Assembly (NCBI GenBank): GCA_013396525.1
Contig: VWYX01000218.1
Span: 124,001 to 188,000, forward strand
DNA length: 64,000 nucleotides
Direction: 5' to 3'
From: Chaetorhynchus papuensis
Lineage: Eukaryota > Chordata > Aves > Passeriformes > Rhipiduridae
The position numbers were made by a program, and so were the translations under genes. Under the pieces are notes generated by a model that worked only from the letters and a program-made list of their open reading frames with translations, did not search any database and had not been told where the DNA came from. This document shows positions 49,263-62,800 of the stretch, in pieces (within the stretch, counting starts at the first letter, position 1; each line of letters starts with the position of its first letter).

Positions 49263-50250
49263 AACACATGAATCTATCTGTTAAATAGACCATAAAGCAG
49301 GAAAAAAAAAGCTTACTCAGACGACTAGAAGACGAAAACTGAATATCTAGAGTTTTTTCTTTTCACACTCTCAGCAATTAAATGATATGTATATACATTC
49401 ATAACTCTGACATTAATACTTCTAAAATTAGAAGGTGGTAAACGATAAGACTGGATAAACTAGTTATCAGACAGGGAAAATTGATGCACAGAATGAGAGT
49501 TTGCCAATATAATATTGGAATATATCTGGAAAAACAGAGATAAAAAGCAAAAGCAGAAGGCAAGAAAAAAGAGAAGAGCTTGAAAGACGGATAGATTTCA
49601 TATTTTATTACTCTTGATACTGTGGAATAAATTGTATCTTATTTTTTGCTAAAGAGTGAAGCAAAGGCTGATACATTTTCTCACTGTCATTGTATTTCTA
49701 TACTAGGACAATAAATTCATGCTTTGATACCAGTCTCATTCTATTAACAGTGATTTTTTCCTCAGTGTCTGATCTAAGAAATTCACTTTAGCACCTCCTC
49801 AACATCTCCAAAAGCATCTTGTTTAAAATGATTGCTCAGTATGATTTCTTTGAAAAGTGTGCTTAGCTGGAACAAATAACATTTGCATCTGGTTGCAATA
49901 TCTGAGTGAATTTTCACAGTGTGACTGCTATGTAGGTGCTTTATAAAACCATGGAACCACCTTGTGCACAGTCTGTTGACTGACATATTCTTTTCCTTAT
50001 CTCTTAAAAGGCTGTATCGCATACAGACACTTTGATTTATGTTATCTCATATCATACATTTCCTTATTTCCAGTTTTAGACTTTTAAGTACAGCTTAGCA
50101 TCAGTTTCACCCTTTACCAAGCAGGAAAAAGGATCCTTTCTGACACTTGAAAACCCATTCTATTATATTCAGTGCAGACTTCAAACAGTATTTCCATCTT
50201 AAATAACCCTGGATATTATTACTGGAAGCAGGGCCTACCTGAAATATTAC
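49263..50250. other. Non-coding stretch, nothing recognised
   Basis: The sequence is AT-rich with short frames only, and no repeat or RNA was identified. Confidence 0.6.
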
Positions 50251-50312
50251 TCCCTTTCCCTCTCTCTCTCTCTTTCTCTCTCTCTGTGTATATACATATA
50301 TACACACTCCTT
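50251..50312. repeat. Compound microsatellite (CT)n then (TA/CA)n
   Basis: An imperfect CT tract (50257-50285) is followed by alternating TG/TA/CA purine-pyrimidine sequence (50286-50307). Related CA/TA-rich sequence recurs at about 50402-50430. It is a likely polymorphic simple repeat. Confidence 0.9.
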
Positions 50313-51589
50313 ATGTGTTGCGGTTTTGATTACATATCCCAGCAAATTTTCCTAGTAAAATTAAACAAAACCTATGAGACACAAATTTATTTGCAAACTC
50401 ACCCACACACATATATTATATACACACAGACAATAATTGTTGCTCCTCTTTGCAAATCAGTATCTTGGAATTAACATGTAAATTTTCTGTCTAGCCACAG
50501 AATCATGCCTTTTGTTTATTAAATTACTGAGTTGGGTATCTATAGTCAATGGTGTCTCTAAAGCAGTAGGTGCAGTAAATGCCCTTCAGTAAGTATTTCT
50601 CATCACACTCAGCGAAATAGGCTGGTTCGTGGTTATTTGAAGTAGAGGGAATTAAATCTACCAGTGCGAATGTTTATATCTGGATATTAAAAATACAAGT
50701 GCTCTCACTTTGCTGTGTAAGTATTGATAATGTCTTTCCTTCCTGATCTCCTACTTTTCAATAATATCTCATTCATATGGGCTGCCCATGTTTCTTTGAG
50801 ACTGCTAAACATACAAATTATTAGAAATTATTAGAAATGCTTTTAAAAAACCTTTGCATTTCTATTTGTCATTTTCCTGTGAGTGATTAAACCCTTCATT
50901 GTTGAAATGTAACAATCATCTATGATACATTGTAATTCTTTTAATACATCAGGACTTCTTACTTTGTCTGGCAGAAATCCAGTGGGTATGCTGACTCCTA
51001 CCAGGCCACATTCAAAAAGGGAATGAAAATGGTTTTTACTGTGCGTCTAATTCCAAGTGCTTGGCATTACAAATTGGTGAGGGTTTTCACAGAGCTGTGT
51101 CTAACTGAGGTGGCACATGCTAGTGGTGGCACTTATTGAAATATCTCACTGAAATGTCTTGTGAAATGAGATGCTATTTTACTAAGATGACCTTTTTCAC
51201 TGTTCTTCATGAATGTCTATAATATTTTCCTCCCTACCTGCTTTTTTTGCAGTTTAATTCTTTCTTTTCTGATGATCTACCTCTTGGTGTTGTGATTATT
51301 CTTACTTGGGGTATCTTGTCTCAGAGGTTGCAGTTTTATAAAATAAAGTCTGAGAACGTCTTAAGCAATTTCATGTGACATTTTTAACAGGAAAGGGAGA
51401 TGGTATGCATTTTCATGTGTCTGTCTTTCTGTGACCTCTCTGAAGCTGGTATATCACAATCAGATCTTCACTGAAAGAGCTGTTGGGAACTTTTGAATTT
51501 GAATTTACGTGAAGGTTATCTCCATGATTTAAATGACAAAACCAAACATACCACAAACCCTCCTCCTAATAAAAAGGTAGCTAGTCCAC
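50313..51589. other. Non-coding stretch, nothing recognised
   Basis: The sequence is AT-rich, with a 10-base unit (AAATTATTAG) repeated in tandem at about 50815-50834. No gene or mobile element was identified. Confidence 0.6.
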
Positions 51590-52129
51590 TGTTCTTGTTT
51601 GAGCTGGAGTAGAGTTAATTTTTTTCACAGTGGTATGGGACTAGGTTTTGAATTTGTGACCAAAATTGTGCCGATAACATGCCAGTGTTTTAGCTCTTGC
51701 TGAGGAGTGTTTAAACAGTGTGTGGGCTGGGGGTGCACAAGAAGTTTGGAGGGGACACAACTGGGCCAGCTGATCCTCACTGACCAAAGTGATATCTGAC
51801 ACCACATGACATTGTGCTCCACAGTAAAATCTCCAGGAAAGAATGGGAATATTTGAATTTGTGGAATCTGCCTTCCTAAGTCACCATTAAGTGTGATGGA
51901 GCCCAGCTTTCTTAGGAATAGGGGAACACTGACCAGATCATGGGAAGCAGTGAATGGATGGCCTTTTTCTGCTATGTTTGTGCACAGCTTTTCTTTACCT
52001 CCTAAACTGTTCTCATCTCACATCATGACTTTTCACGCTTTTATCCTTCCAGTTCTCTCCCATCCCATGGAGGACAGTGAGCGACCAGCTGCGTGGGGCT
52101 TGGCTGCATACTGAGGTTAATCCACAGCA
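51590..52129 (+). mobile_element. Solo LTR, avian ERVL-like
   Basis: I recognise this as an LTR widespread in birds. Landmarks in order are: start TGTT; 'tagagttaat' near 51612; 'gtgctgggggtgcacaagaag'-like sequence near 51725-51750; 'actgaccaaagtgatat' near 51778; 'gtcaccattaagtgtgatgg' near 51882; a polyadenylation-region remnant 'cctaaactgt' near 52002; 'acttttatccttcc'-like sequence near 52035; 'ctctcccatcccat' near 52054; then 'gtggggcttggctgc' and an end near ACAGCA at 52129. At about 540 bases it is close to full LTR length. No internal retroviral genes flank it, so it is a solo LTR left by recombination. I see no obvious target-site duplication, and its divergence indicates an old insertion. 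Confidence 0.8.
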
Positions 52130-55100
52130 CTCAGGTTTCACGGCCTCACGAGCTACATTCTGCTGGCCCTGGGGTTTGCTAGAACTCTCCTCCAGTAGAT
52201 GCAACTTGCTAATGGAGAACAAAGCTGCCATCCCTTCCCCCACCCCATTCTGTTTGTTTTCAAGGATCGTTTTCTCCTGTTTGATGTCAACAAGTGTCAG
52301 AGGTTCTGCAAACGACTGGGCAATGGTGAGGTGTCCTTTGTGATTACCTTCATCTGGTGAAAATGAGCTGCTGGAGTGGCACTTGCTTTCCTATCCCAGA
52401 AAACAGAAATGAAAGGAGCAAAATATCTAACAGGTCAGCCGGGATTTTTAAGTTCTCCACATAATTTTTCTCTCTTGGTTCTAGTACTTCTGTTTCAGTC
52501 TCAGAAATGGGAACAACGTTGTTAGGATTAGTTAGCAGGATTGTACCCCCAATGGTTTAACCTGTCTGTGTGACTGCATATGAGTATGTAATATTAAAAA
52601 TATTTCAAAAACAGTGTTTTAATTACATTAATATTCGTAGGGCTTACTGCTAAGAAAAATGATAGTGTTTCTATGGATTTATTTGAAAAGCAATCTATGA
52701 AAAACCCATATATTTTATGGTTCTCCAATTATGTTCAAAGCTGCTTTATATAGAAGAGTTTGTTTTATTACCTGTGGGAGCATATATTTCTTGTCTGTTT
52801 TCAGATGAAGCTGCCTTTGGAAAAGTATAAACTGCTAGTCATTAAAATGTATTCCTTATTCTTATCTTTATTTTACTTTTATTTTTTCAGGATCAGCCTG
52901 AGTGCCCTGAAATTCCCTTTTTATACTCAGATTCTCATAGCTAGCTTATTCCAAAAGCTAGAGACAAAATAATTAGGATTTCTGTAGCTCAATGCAGAAA
53001 CAAGGATGCGTTGTTTACAAAGAACTGGGAAATTTAAAAAAAAAATCCCTGACTATACTCAATTTTTCATACGACGCTCCTATAATAAAACCACCGGCTA
53101 TCCAGGAGTCCCTGACAAGCAAGTAGAACAGACTGTAGTCTTTTTTTTCTGAGTTGTTTTCTTTATGTCTCAAGGAATATGCTGCATCTGCCAACCTTCC
53201 ACATACAACCTATCTTCTGGGGTTAAATGTACTTTTTCTTTCTTGTAAGGAAATAAACAGGGTTCCCCTTACCCAGCTCTTTCAGCACAATTAAGAATCA
53301 AAATTTTTACAACAGTGTAATATAAAGTATTTTATTACAATAAATGATTTTTCCAAATAAAAATAAATGTCCCATATTTGCAAGGGAAGCTGGGTCATAA
53401 CCACATCTCTTGCCCATTCCTAGAAGAGACTTTTCTGTAGCCTGAGGAGGACAGAATTTCCGCCAGCTGCTACAGCAGCCCAAATCCAACGGAGCGATGC
53501 TGAAGCAGAAGTGATACAGACAGACATTCCTCTTGTTTAAATTGCTTTCACTGCTGGATCTGGTGTATGTGGCATTGGATCTGCCAGGCATGTGCAGGAT
53601 TATAGCCGTCTGTGGGATTTCCAGGCACTGGCAACTCATCAGATCTTTACTTATAAGGAATTACTTTTTGCCACTTGCTTAGTCCTTAAATGATAATTTT
53701 AAAAGAGAAGAAAGAACTTATTATGGAAGAGGGCCTGTAGAAAATTTGACCTCTTAACTGGCCAAATGAAGATTGAACGTAATTTAATTAACAGAATTAA
53801 CTAATTAAACAGAAATTTAATTGCTGTTTAAATATGAAATACATGAAAGGGTGGGTATGAGGACTCAGACTGTAGATAGAGTATAAGGACAGTGAGGTGC
53901 ACTAAATGTACAATATTTTGCAGTGTAGGGAAGTGAATGTTTCTTTTATTTCACTTTAGATTAAAGACCTATAAAGAGTGAAGACCACAGACAAGTGTTT
54001 ATTATTTTAAGAAAGATAGCATACTTGTGATAGAAATCTTTCTAATAGTGAAAGGAACTATTTGCTAGCCTTTAGCAATGAGCCTTGCTGTATTTTCCAT
54101 TTTTCGCTTTCTGCTTTTCTGTGTTTTGCCTCTTCTAAACTGCAAGAAGGTATGACATCAAATGGATGATGATGTATTTTCTTCTCACATATACATCTGA
54201 GTGCAAAACAGTTGTCTGTGGTTGGGGTGGATTAACTGATTGGACAGGGAAATTCAAATAATGATGTAATAACAGCTACATAGCGAGTACATATATTTTA
54301 ATTTCTCTGGACTGATTATGACTCTCAGTCCATGGAAACTGACTGTCCATAAAGTTTTTGGTTCTGAAATGCAGGTGAAAGCAGAAAGAGTTTTTGAAGT
54401 GATCCGAAATAAAGGCAACTCTGCATTTAGGTTGACTATTCCAGTGAAAATCCTATCTTAAAATAAATATGCTTCCTGGTTTTTGGGTTGTTTCTGAATT
54501 ACTGCATGTACTCTGTGCATGGAAGAATTGTGAAAACAAAAAGCAGCTGGAGAGGTTATTAATGAGAAAAAACCTTGAAATAAAAGTAAAAATCTATTCT
54601 TATTTACTAAATAAGTAACCAGCATATAAAAAAAAAAAAAAGAAGCTAAGCTTCCTTATTTGAAAATTAAAATTAACCTTCTGTGATAGATCCAGGGTTG
54701 GTTATTGCAGCTGGCAGCCCAGAGACTTTGTCAATAAGTTTAGTCAGTTTTTCCTTCATTTTGGATTACTTTGTTCACTTAGAGTCACCCCAGTGATGCC
54801 CTTTTGCTTTTCAATGAAGTGTGTCAATGTCTTTCCAAAGGTCTAATCTAACCTTCAGGGATAACAACATGAGAAAAAAAATGCCTGATCTATAAGCATG
54901 TTTAAAAAAGGATGTCAACTACATCTCAGCTGACGTAGGCATATGTCTGGTGCATTTGTTCCAGTGTCCACAAGCTAACTGTTAAAGTTTGATATGCACA
55001 TTAATTCACTTATACACAGTACATCCTGTTGCTGTGCTTGCCAGAAAACAAAGATAAACTTACTATACACAAAGTAATCTCACAGCCTGACAGCATTTCT

Positions 55101-58100
55101 ACTCATTAAACTTACTGAAACATGTACAGGCCTTATGTCCTAGTTGAACAGATTAGAAATTGCCCTAGTCACTTAGTTTAAAAACAAAGCAAAAAAGCAA
55201 TATGTTCTTGTTTTATCCTTCTGTTAAAAAATTTGTGTTAATTCACCTGCAGAGGAGCTATCATATCTGCTTTAACAGCTGCTACTGGTTACATCCAGAG
55301 GAAGAGTCTTTACACTGCGTTCAGACATGAGTTGGCAAAACTCCCAGTGATTCTTCTTTATGCTGGGACAGGAATGTTTATGCAAGTATACTAAACGAAA
55401 ACCTTCCTCAAAAATACATTCTGCAATATAGCAATGCTATCAGAGAACAGCATGTCATATGGATGCAGCTCCATTGGGTGAAGTCTCACTGTTTCTAGGG
55501 TTGCCTTTTTTCTACTTTCTACTCTTGTGACAAATGGAAGAAGACACCCCAGGTAAAGGCAATGAGAAATAAGATTGGCAAAATGCAAATAGTTAATACC
55601 TTTTGTATTATATATTTTCTATTTCTCCCACTCTATATTTAATATCTGGTGCTTTTTGGTACAGAGTATCGTTCTTCTAATGTGTTTTTCTGTGATTTTT
55701 GAGTGTATTAATTTCTTTTCATAGAAGATAGAAATGTGTAAGAAATAAAAAATTACGACTACCTATGGATGTGCAATCTGCTTTACACAGAACCTGGCTT
55801 TTTTCTGGTATTTGAAGGGAATTTCCTATAACTTCTTTTCATGCCTGTTGCTTCTTCTCTTGTCTTTGAGCGCCATGGAGAAGAGTTTGTTGCACTGGTT
55901 TTTTTGCTACCCTCCACTAGATGTGTGTACACATTGATAAGATTCCCCAATCCTCCTCTTCTGGAGGATAGACTCCCACCCATTTGCTTCACTCAAATTT
56001 CTCTTTTGTGCAAGGTGGGTAACACATTGTATATGTAAGTCAAGGATTTATTATTAGTCTAGCTGAAATCTTAGCAGTTCTAATCAAAACATTACTATTA
56101 GTCCAGTTGTGGTGTTGCTAGGACTGAGAGTTTTAAGGAAATACATTTAAAATTAATATACACAAACTTCTGAGTATGCACCTCTTTCTTTTATAATTAC
56201 TTTCCTTCCACTCCTCTCCCAAGCCCCAGGATTGATGGCTCTGTGCTGCCAGTGGACAAGTCAGCAGCATATCAAGTTCTTTGCCAGAAGGATGATGTTG
56301 ATGATTTCTTTAGCCACATGCGAGAACCCAGCTGCAGTTGTTTCTATGCGTTGCTAGTGCACTCCATGCCTTATCCATGGTACATGTTCCATGCTTTGTT
56401 CTCTTTGCTGTCCCAAACACTGCTTTTGCTCATCTCCAGAGCTGCATTTCTTTGCTAACCAGGGAGTTAGCACTGGTGAGTTTATAGCCCTGGTGCCTCC
56501 AGCAGCCCCCTGCGATGTCAGGTTCAAGGCTCCTGCTACAATCGTATGTCTGTCCTGGCACACATTGCACCCCGTGCTGCAGTCAGGGTCAATTACTCTG
56601 CACGTAACAAATAATTATCATTAACCATCTCCTGCAAACCCCAGATATAACAGCAGGTGTTGTGCCACACAGCTCTCTGAAGCTAAAGCCACCAGCACCT
56701 TTGGCTGCTCCTCCAGGCCAAATCACCACTCCAGGCAGGCCAGCACAAGCCCAAAGTCGGAGATGGCCTGAGGCCAACACTGTCAGTTCAACAAGGCTAC
56801 AGCCAGATACAATCAGTATTTGCTGGGATACAAGGACTCAAATACTTTTGAAAAATCTTTTCTTAAACATCCACAGCTGTAAAAGAGGAAAATATAAAGT
56901 GATTTGCTGTTTTTCTGACCTTCTGTGGTCTTGTCTTAAAGTTACATTAATAAACCCAGCACTTACTTAATAGCGGGGTTTCTAATAAAGTGGAAAAAAG
57001 CCTTTCACATCAGAAAGTGACATTGCTTCTGACCTTAGCAGAAACCTGACTGAAATGTTGTGAATATCTCAGTCATGACTTCATTTGTGATGCCATCTTG
57101 CTGTTTTTAAACATGCTTTATTATTTATTAAACCAGGCCCTTGTTTAAACTTGCAAAATACAAAGGGGAGCAGTTCTTTCCCGAGCTATGCTGCATCATC
57201 CTTCATTTTTCTCTGTACTGCTTGAATTGTTAAGTGGTAAATCCTTGTGTCTACCCATGTTATGTTCTTACCGTTTTAGTTGTTCTTCTGTGGTTTGCAC
57301 ATTTTGTCTATTTCTACAGCTGTGGTAAGCTAAGTTAAAAAATAAATAAATATACTCTTTTTCTACTTCTAAAATTAAAAAGCCTCTGAAAAGTCCTTTG
57401 CAATTTATAGTGTTATGAGTAATTTTCCCTTGGGACTCTGTCTTATATGTTCTAAAGAATTAATGATGCTGGAAATTAAACAAAACTTTTTGGTTTAGAT
57501 AATCAAGCAAGACAACCACCCTATAGGAATTATTTCTTTATCTCCTTGGGATTTTTTCTCAGGGCTAGTGAAGCTTTTTGTAACCTGTAGATGGAAGATC
57601 TTTCTAGATGAAGAAAGCAAGTGAGCACTGACCTCTGGCACCTGAACATGTAATGGCGTGAAGTTTCCTTGGTGCAATGAAGCTAACAAAAAGCAACTGC
57701 ATCCACTGAAATGGACTAAAACATAGGAAAAATCAATACCTAGTTCTGCCTCTAAAATTGTGACATAGAATCAACATTTTGAAAACCTTTAGAAATCAAA
57801 GGAACATTAACTTCTAGGTGCATCCAAGGACATTTTAACCTGTTATTTATTCATTGATATTTATTAAGAACATAGTCTACATAATAAAAACAATGGTAAG
57901 CAGTATGCCTTCTTACACCTTTAGAAGATGCAGTATAAGATATAACAGTGGAAAGGCATGAGTTAGGCACTTGGATTCTGGCTTTGTCCACTTGAATCAG
58001 AAATTGGTTCCATGTTTCTTCAGCCTCCTGTGCAGAGTCTGTAACTAAATGGCTACCATCTCTGTCACTAATCATGTGTCCCTAGTTCCCTCTAAAGCAT

Positions 58101-59801
58101 TCTCTCTCCTGCATCATGTTTATTAAAATGCTACTCTGAAGAAAATTGGAATATTTTAATGTAAGGTATTATCAAAAAAGTTTTGTATAGTATTCACTCT
58201 GATTTGGGGGTGGTGATGTAACATCGGCTATTTAACATAAACTTTGGACTAGTATGACTTTTTTAGTTTATTTTTTAACATAATTCACATTTAAATCACA
58301 GGATGTCCAAGGTATGCAGCATTTTAAATGTTTAGAGGGCATTGCCTTTGGGCCCGCTGCCATGAAACCCAGTTATTAACATATCATTTGTTTCAAGTCA
58401 TGTTTTTCTCGTTCATTGCTGTTTTAAAGAGTCGCATTAATCACTGAGCGTCACCATGAAGAGAGGCAATATTGTGTACATGGGCAACATTCTTTCTTCT
58501 GTACCTCAAACCTTCTTACTCGTCTTTAGTGACCTAGATCAAATTTCTTTTTCTTTAATAGCTTATATCTGTCTTTAATTTTTGTCTACCCAGAATTTCT
58601 TATTTGGAATTTCTTCTTTATGAAAAGGGATTTTTTTTCAAACTTTTGATGTAGGAGAAAGCTTTTCTCCACCTATTTCCTCATCCTGCTGAAAAATTTA
58701 CAGCTGTTTTTCTCTTGTTGTATCAGAATGAAATTTGTTTTCTCTTGGATTTGTTATTTCTGATGATAAATTTGTTTAATTCTGCTAAGTTATAGGGAAT
58801 ACTTTGACTAGGAAGTGTTTTAGGTAAATGAAGCAATTCTCTGGAAGAGCCAGTATGGTTCTCTGGGAGAGCTATGTCCCTACATACAACTGCAGAGCTG
58901 CTGTGTTGTTTGAGGTTTTGTCCCAACAAGGCAGGCTGTTTCAATCTTACCTATACTAAAATTTTCATATGTATGATTTCCCCATGTGATATCAGAGGAA
59001 TTTTCTGTGAATACCATTTTCTCCCCTGGGTGTCAGACACTGAGTGACCTTCACTGAAACTAATCTGCAGTGAAAGGGTTGTAAAAATGCAGAGAATAAA
59101 TAGGGGAATAACAGCTATGTGAGAATTGGTTTCTTGAGAGCAGAAAAAAGAACACAGTTGCTAGTGGGAAATTGTGAGGCATATCTTAATTTTATATTTA
59201 ATGCCCTTTTATATGGAAAAGCTTGATCAATAACTTTAAAGTGCTTGTGTTACAGTGACATTCATCTAGTATTTTCAGGTAGGAAACAATTATTTCCCAT
59301 GTGGGAAGATACATGTTTTCCTTCTTTCTTCTTAAGGCAGAAAGATTACAGGGAGCATAAGACAGAGAATCTCCTCACTTTTGCATCCAAATACAGAAAT
59401 AAGCCAATAAGAAATCTTTGTTGGGGCAATAGATTTCATGTCTGTGTACATGCTGTGCTATGCCTGATTTTTGTGGCTAATTGAAATGGTCATTTGAGAA
59501 GATATTGGCATTAGACATAGATTAATATCAATGTTGATAAATATATTTTAATTTTGGGATAAAACTGCATGAAATCTTTCAGCTTAATGGTGTGCTAAAA
59601 AGTACAGAATGTGCAATGTATAATCAGACACTGTTGGGCTTCTTTCACATTCCTGAATGTTTCAGAGAAATAAGATAGATATTATTCTGTATAAAGGAAA
59701 TCTGAAGTGATGCTAGAAGGCAGAGTAACATGCCACCCCATGTATGGGGCTGCTTCTGTACATCTAAACCAGGCCATGTGTCTGTGTTTTCTCTCTCACA
59801 G
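52130..59801. other. Non-coding stretch, little recognised
   Basis: The sequence is mostly AT-rich. Two acceptor-like tracts at about 52805 and 52890 precede short open frames, the second ending in a stop at 52942-52944. A 110-codon minus-strand frame at 53307-53639 overlaps an AATAAA but runs straight through it. Balanced composition at 56230-56830 suggests old repeat or constrained DNA without a recognisable identity. An A14 run occurs at 54628-54641. No mobile element was named. Confidence 0.5.
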
Positions 59802-59848
59802 GGCTGATGTCATGTAGACAGGCTGAACAGACTCTGCTGAAAGCAGGA
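59802..59848 (+). other. Well-formed 47-base candidate exon
   Basis: A textbook acceptor (pyrimidine tract with CTCTCTCACAG ending at 59801) and a consensus GTAAGT donor (59849-59854) bracket 47 bases. The segment is open in one frame (LMSCRQAEQTLLKAG) and stopped in the other two. I do not recognise the peptide. It may be a small coding exon of a gene whose other exons lie outside the window, an lncRNA exon, or a decoy. It is the strongest acceptor/donor pair I found. Confidence 0.35.
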
Positions 59849-62800
59849 GTAAGTATCAAGGGAATGGTCGTATGGGGATATTTGTCTTTTTTGCTATTCA
59901 AGCGGTTAAAATAATTCCACAAAGTAGGTTCACATTACACTGGATCCTTTAGGAAGCAGCATTTTGGTTTCAGGACAAGAATAGGGTCTAGGGAAAACAT
60001 TTCCTTTTTTCATTCATCTCGAGACACTTAATGACTATTTTTAGACTGCAGCAGAGTCCTCCATGGTATCCACCTTGATTTACAATAATCATATCTAACA
60101 TTGCAAGGAGGTATTACATGAGTTGTCTCAGAATTAATTATTCAAATGTGCATAATTTTTATTTGGAATGTTGTTGAGTTGATTAATAACTATATTATGG
60201 AAAAATTTGGGGGGACTCAGAAAAAAAAGGAATACAAAATTTCTTGTGTTCCATTTATATGTCAAATTTTTTTGTAACAGAAACTTATAAACATGCTGAT
60301 GTTTGTGACTATCTGAATAAATTCATATTACATAGGAATGTTATTGTAATACCAGTTATTGAACATAAATTTTGAGAAAAATGCCATTTTGAATGTGGGA
60401 GATAATAGAATGATATCTCTACCTCCATATTGGACTATAATTTTGATGAGTCATAAATGAAAAATGGAAAGAAGAGGGGTCTTAACAGCCAAGAACAATC
60501 AAGATTTACTATTTTCTAATTGTAAGTGAATATTTACAAGAAATCTTTCTACCTAGAAGAACAACACACTTTTCTGTCCTGAATTCTTAAGGAGGAGAAA
60601 TTAAGCCCCTCTGACATGTGGCGGGCTTGAGCAGGGATCACATGGGATAGACACAGGCCCATCAGCTAACCTCCTGCTCAGACCGTGAAACTTCTAAATA
60701 ACAAACTATTTATGAAGAAGCAGCCTATAAAGGAGAATAGGATAGTGAGGGGCAGAAGCATGAGATATTGTAATCACTGAACTACTCTGCCCTCAATCAA
60801 AAATGCAGTTTGGTGGTGGGTGAAACTCGTGAGGCTGCATTGCCAGGGCCACTTCTGAAACACCTCGGTCCTTTTGCTCAGGTATTGAGTAAACTGGGGA
60901 AGTCAACTAAAATGCTTTGGTTTGAAAAAACCAACAGAAATTTATAAGCAAATGAATGACACTGACAGATTCAAATCCCACACCCAGTCTTGTGCCTACC
61001 TAAGGAGGTTTTATTAGGTCAGAAAGTGGTTTATAAAGACAGGAAGAGTGCAGGCAATAATTAAATCAAAAGCAGTTCGAAGGAATTTTATATAGTAACT
61101 TGTGCAGCATCTGACATTCAAAACCCTTGAAGTCTAAATGTAATACAAAACGTATGTATAGATATTTTATATACCTTTCTTGGAAGCAAGTTCATTCCAC
61201 TAAGTAGCACAGAGAAGAAGGAAAAGATGTCCTTTTTCACTAGTTTCTAAACTGATTGCTGGGTGAGCCACAGCTTTGTGGAAATAATGCTGTTGCATTT
61301 GTTGTTGCAATTTGGAAAAGTACTAGGAGCTCAGATAGAAGGATCCTCTAATGGGAACCCAGCAAGACATCCAATTAAAACGGGAATTTTAAAAAGTGTA
61401 TTTTGTGTGAATGTGATCTTTCTGAGTGTTGTTTAAAATGTTAAATATTCAAGGGAGGTGGTAGGGAATGGATTTCAGTGTTACAGTTTTTTTGTTTGTT
61501 TTTGTGTAATGTTTCAGGCATTTCGAATGTGGCTTTTGTTTTTCAATGGAACTGAAACAGACTTTATGAGTTTGATACTCATGAAGAACCTGAAAGTTAA
61601 GGACATTTTAAATTTCATCCAAGATGTTAATTATACAGCAACCTCTTAGGCAGCATTAGATTCTTATAATTAAAGTGCATTTCTGCACTGCAGCAAGCTG
61701 AAACAACTATTACCAAAAATGTACTCACTTTTTCTTACTTGTACTATAGGTCTGTAAGATGTACAACTTTTTTCTCATTTCATGAAGTTTTACATGGTTT
61801 TTCGCACTCTTAAGTAAAGATTTAATATTTCAGAGCAATTGATGATGACTTTTTCAATTCTGTTCCCTGAATTACGGTGCACTTACAGCTCAGCTGTGGT
61901 GAAGGTAATTTTCTCTTCTAAACACTCTATGCTTCCTAAAATGTAATTCAGGTTACATTGAAATTTGCTGCATTTTGTTAAAGGGTTCATGAATGAATAC
62001 TGTTATTAACTAACTAAGGAGTTATTAAGGTGTGTAAAGGCTGGCTTCTCTGTCCTCCTCAGGAGCAAAGTACAAGCACACCTTTCTTTGAGTTTTTCAT
62101 ACTGAATTTCAATTCTAACACCTGTGGCTTCAACTGTAGCTTTATTCCAGTTCTGAATGGCTTTCACCACAGGATACTAGCTGAGCTAGTAATACACCCC
62201 ACCATCCCCAACACACCAGGGGTTATCTGAAAAGAGATTTCACTGGAGTGATGCTGGTGTGGCCTGAATGAACCTCACCTGTTGTCAAGGTGATGTAGGG
62301 TTAAAAAGTAACTTGAAAGGACAGTGGCTTTTTATCATAGTTTTGTGCAGATTTAACTAAAAAAAACCAAACAAAAACATTTCAAAAGGTAGTTAACTAT
62401 TTTCTTCATGAACTAAATAATATGAGTAAAGAATGATGAACTGAAGAGAGAAGAATGGTGGAGATAAAATATGTTCAGGAGAGAAATAAATGATGAGCAT
62501 GGTTGTGGGGGAGAGCTGCCTTAGGTCAGGAAAACTGGAGGAGTCTCTGGAGAGTGTTAGAGAGGTCCATGGAATTAGATATGAGCAGAAGCATGCAGAA
62601 CACCCAGAAAAGTCCCAACACTGATAATCAAGTAGAATTGTCTTTATTTAACAATCCGCAGTGAAAGATCTTAGCTTTTGGCTTTGTAATGCACATTCTA
62701 TATAACCTGTGAATTTTCACACAGAATCACACTGACCCTGGAACTGCTGAGAGAGCTATTGACTGTGTAGCATGAAACAGCAATAAGTCAAAAGGCAGCA

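Noticed and set aside
52891..52944. Acceptor-led 17-codon frame, considered as a last coding exon
   Set aside because: The acceptor is only one of several T-rich AG sites in the area, and no polyadenylation signal follows at a sensible distance.
53307..53639. 110-codon minus-strand ORF near an AATAAA, considered as a terminal exon
   Set aside because: The frame continues through the AATAAA instead of stopping before it, and no acceptor tract precedes it.
54628..54641. A14 run, considered as the tail of a processed pseudogene
   Set aside because: The upstream sequence shows no coding similarity and no target duplication.
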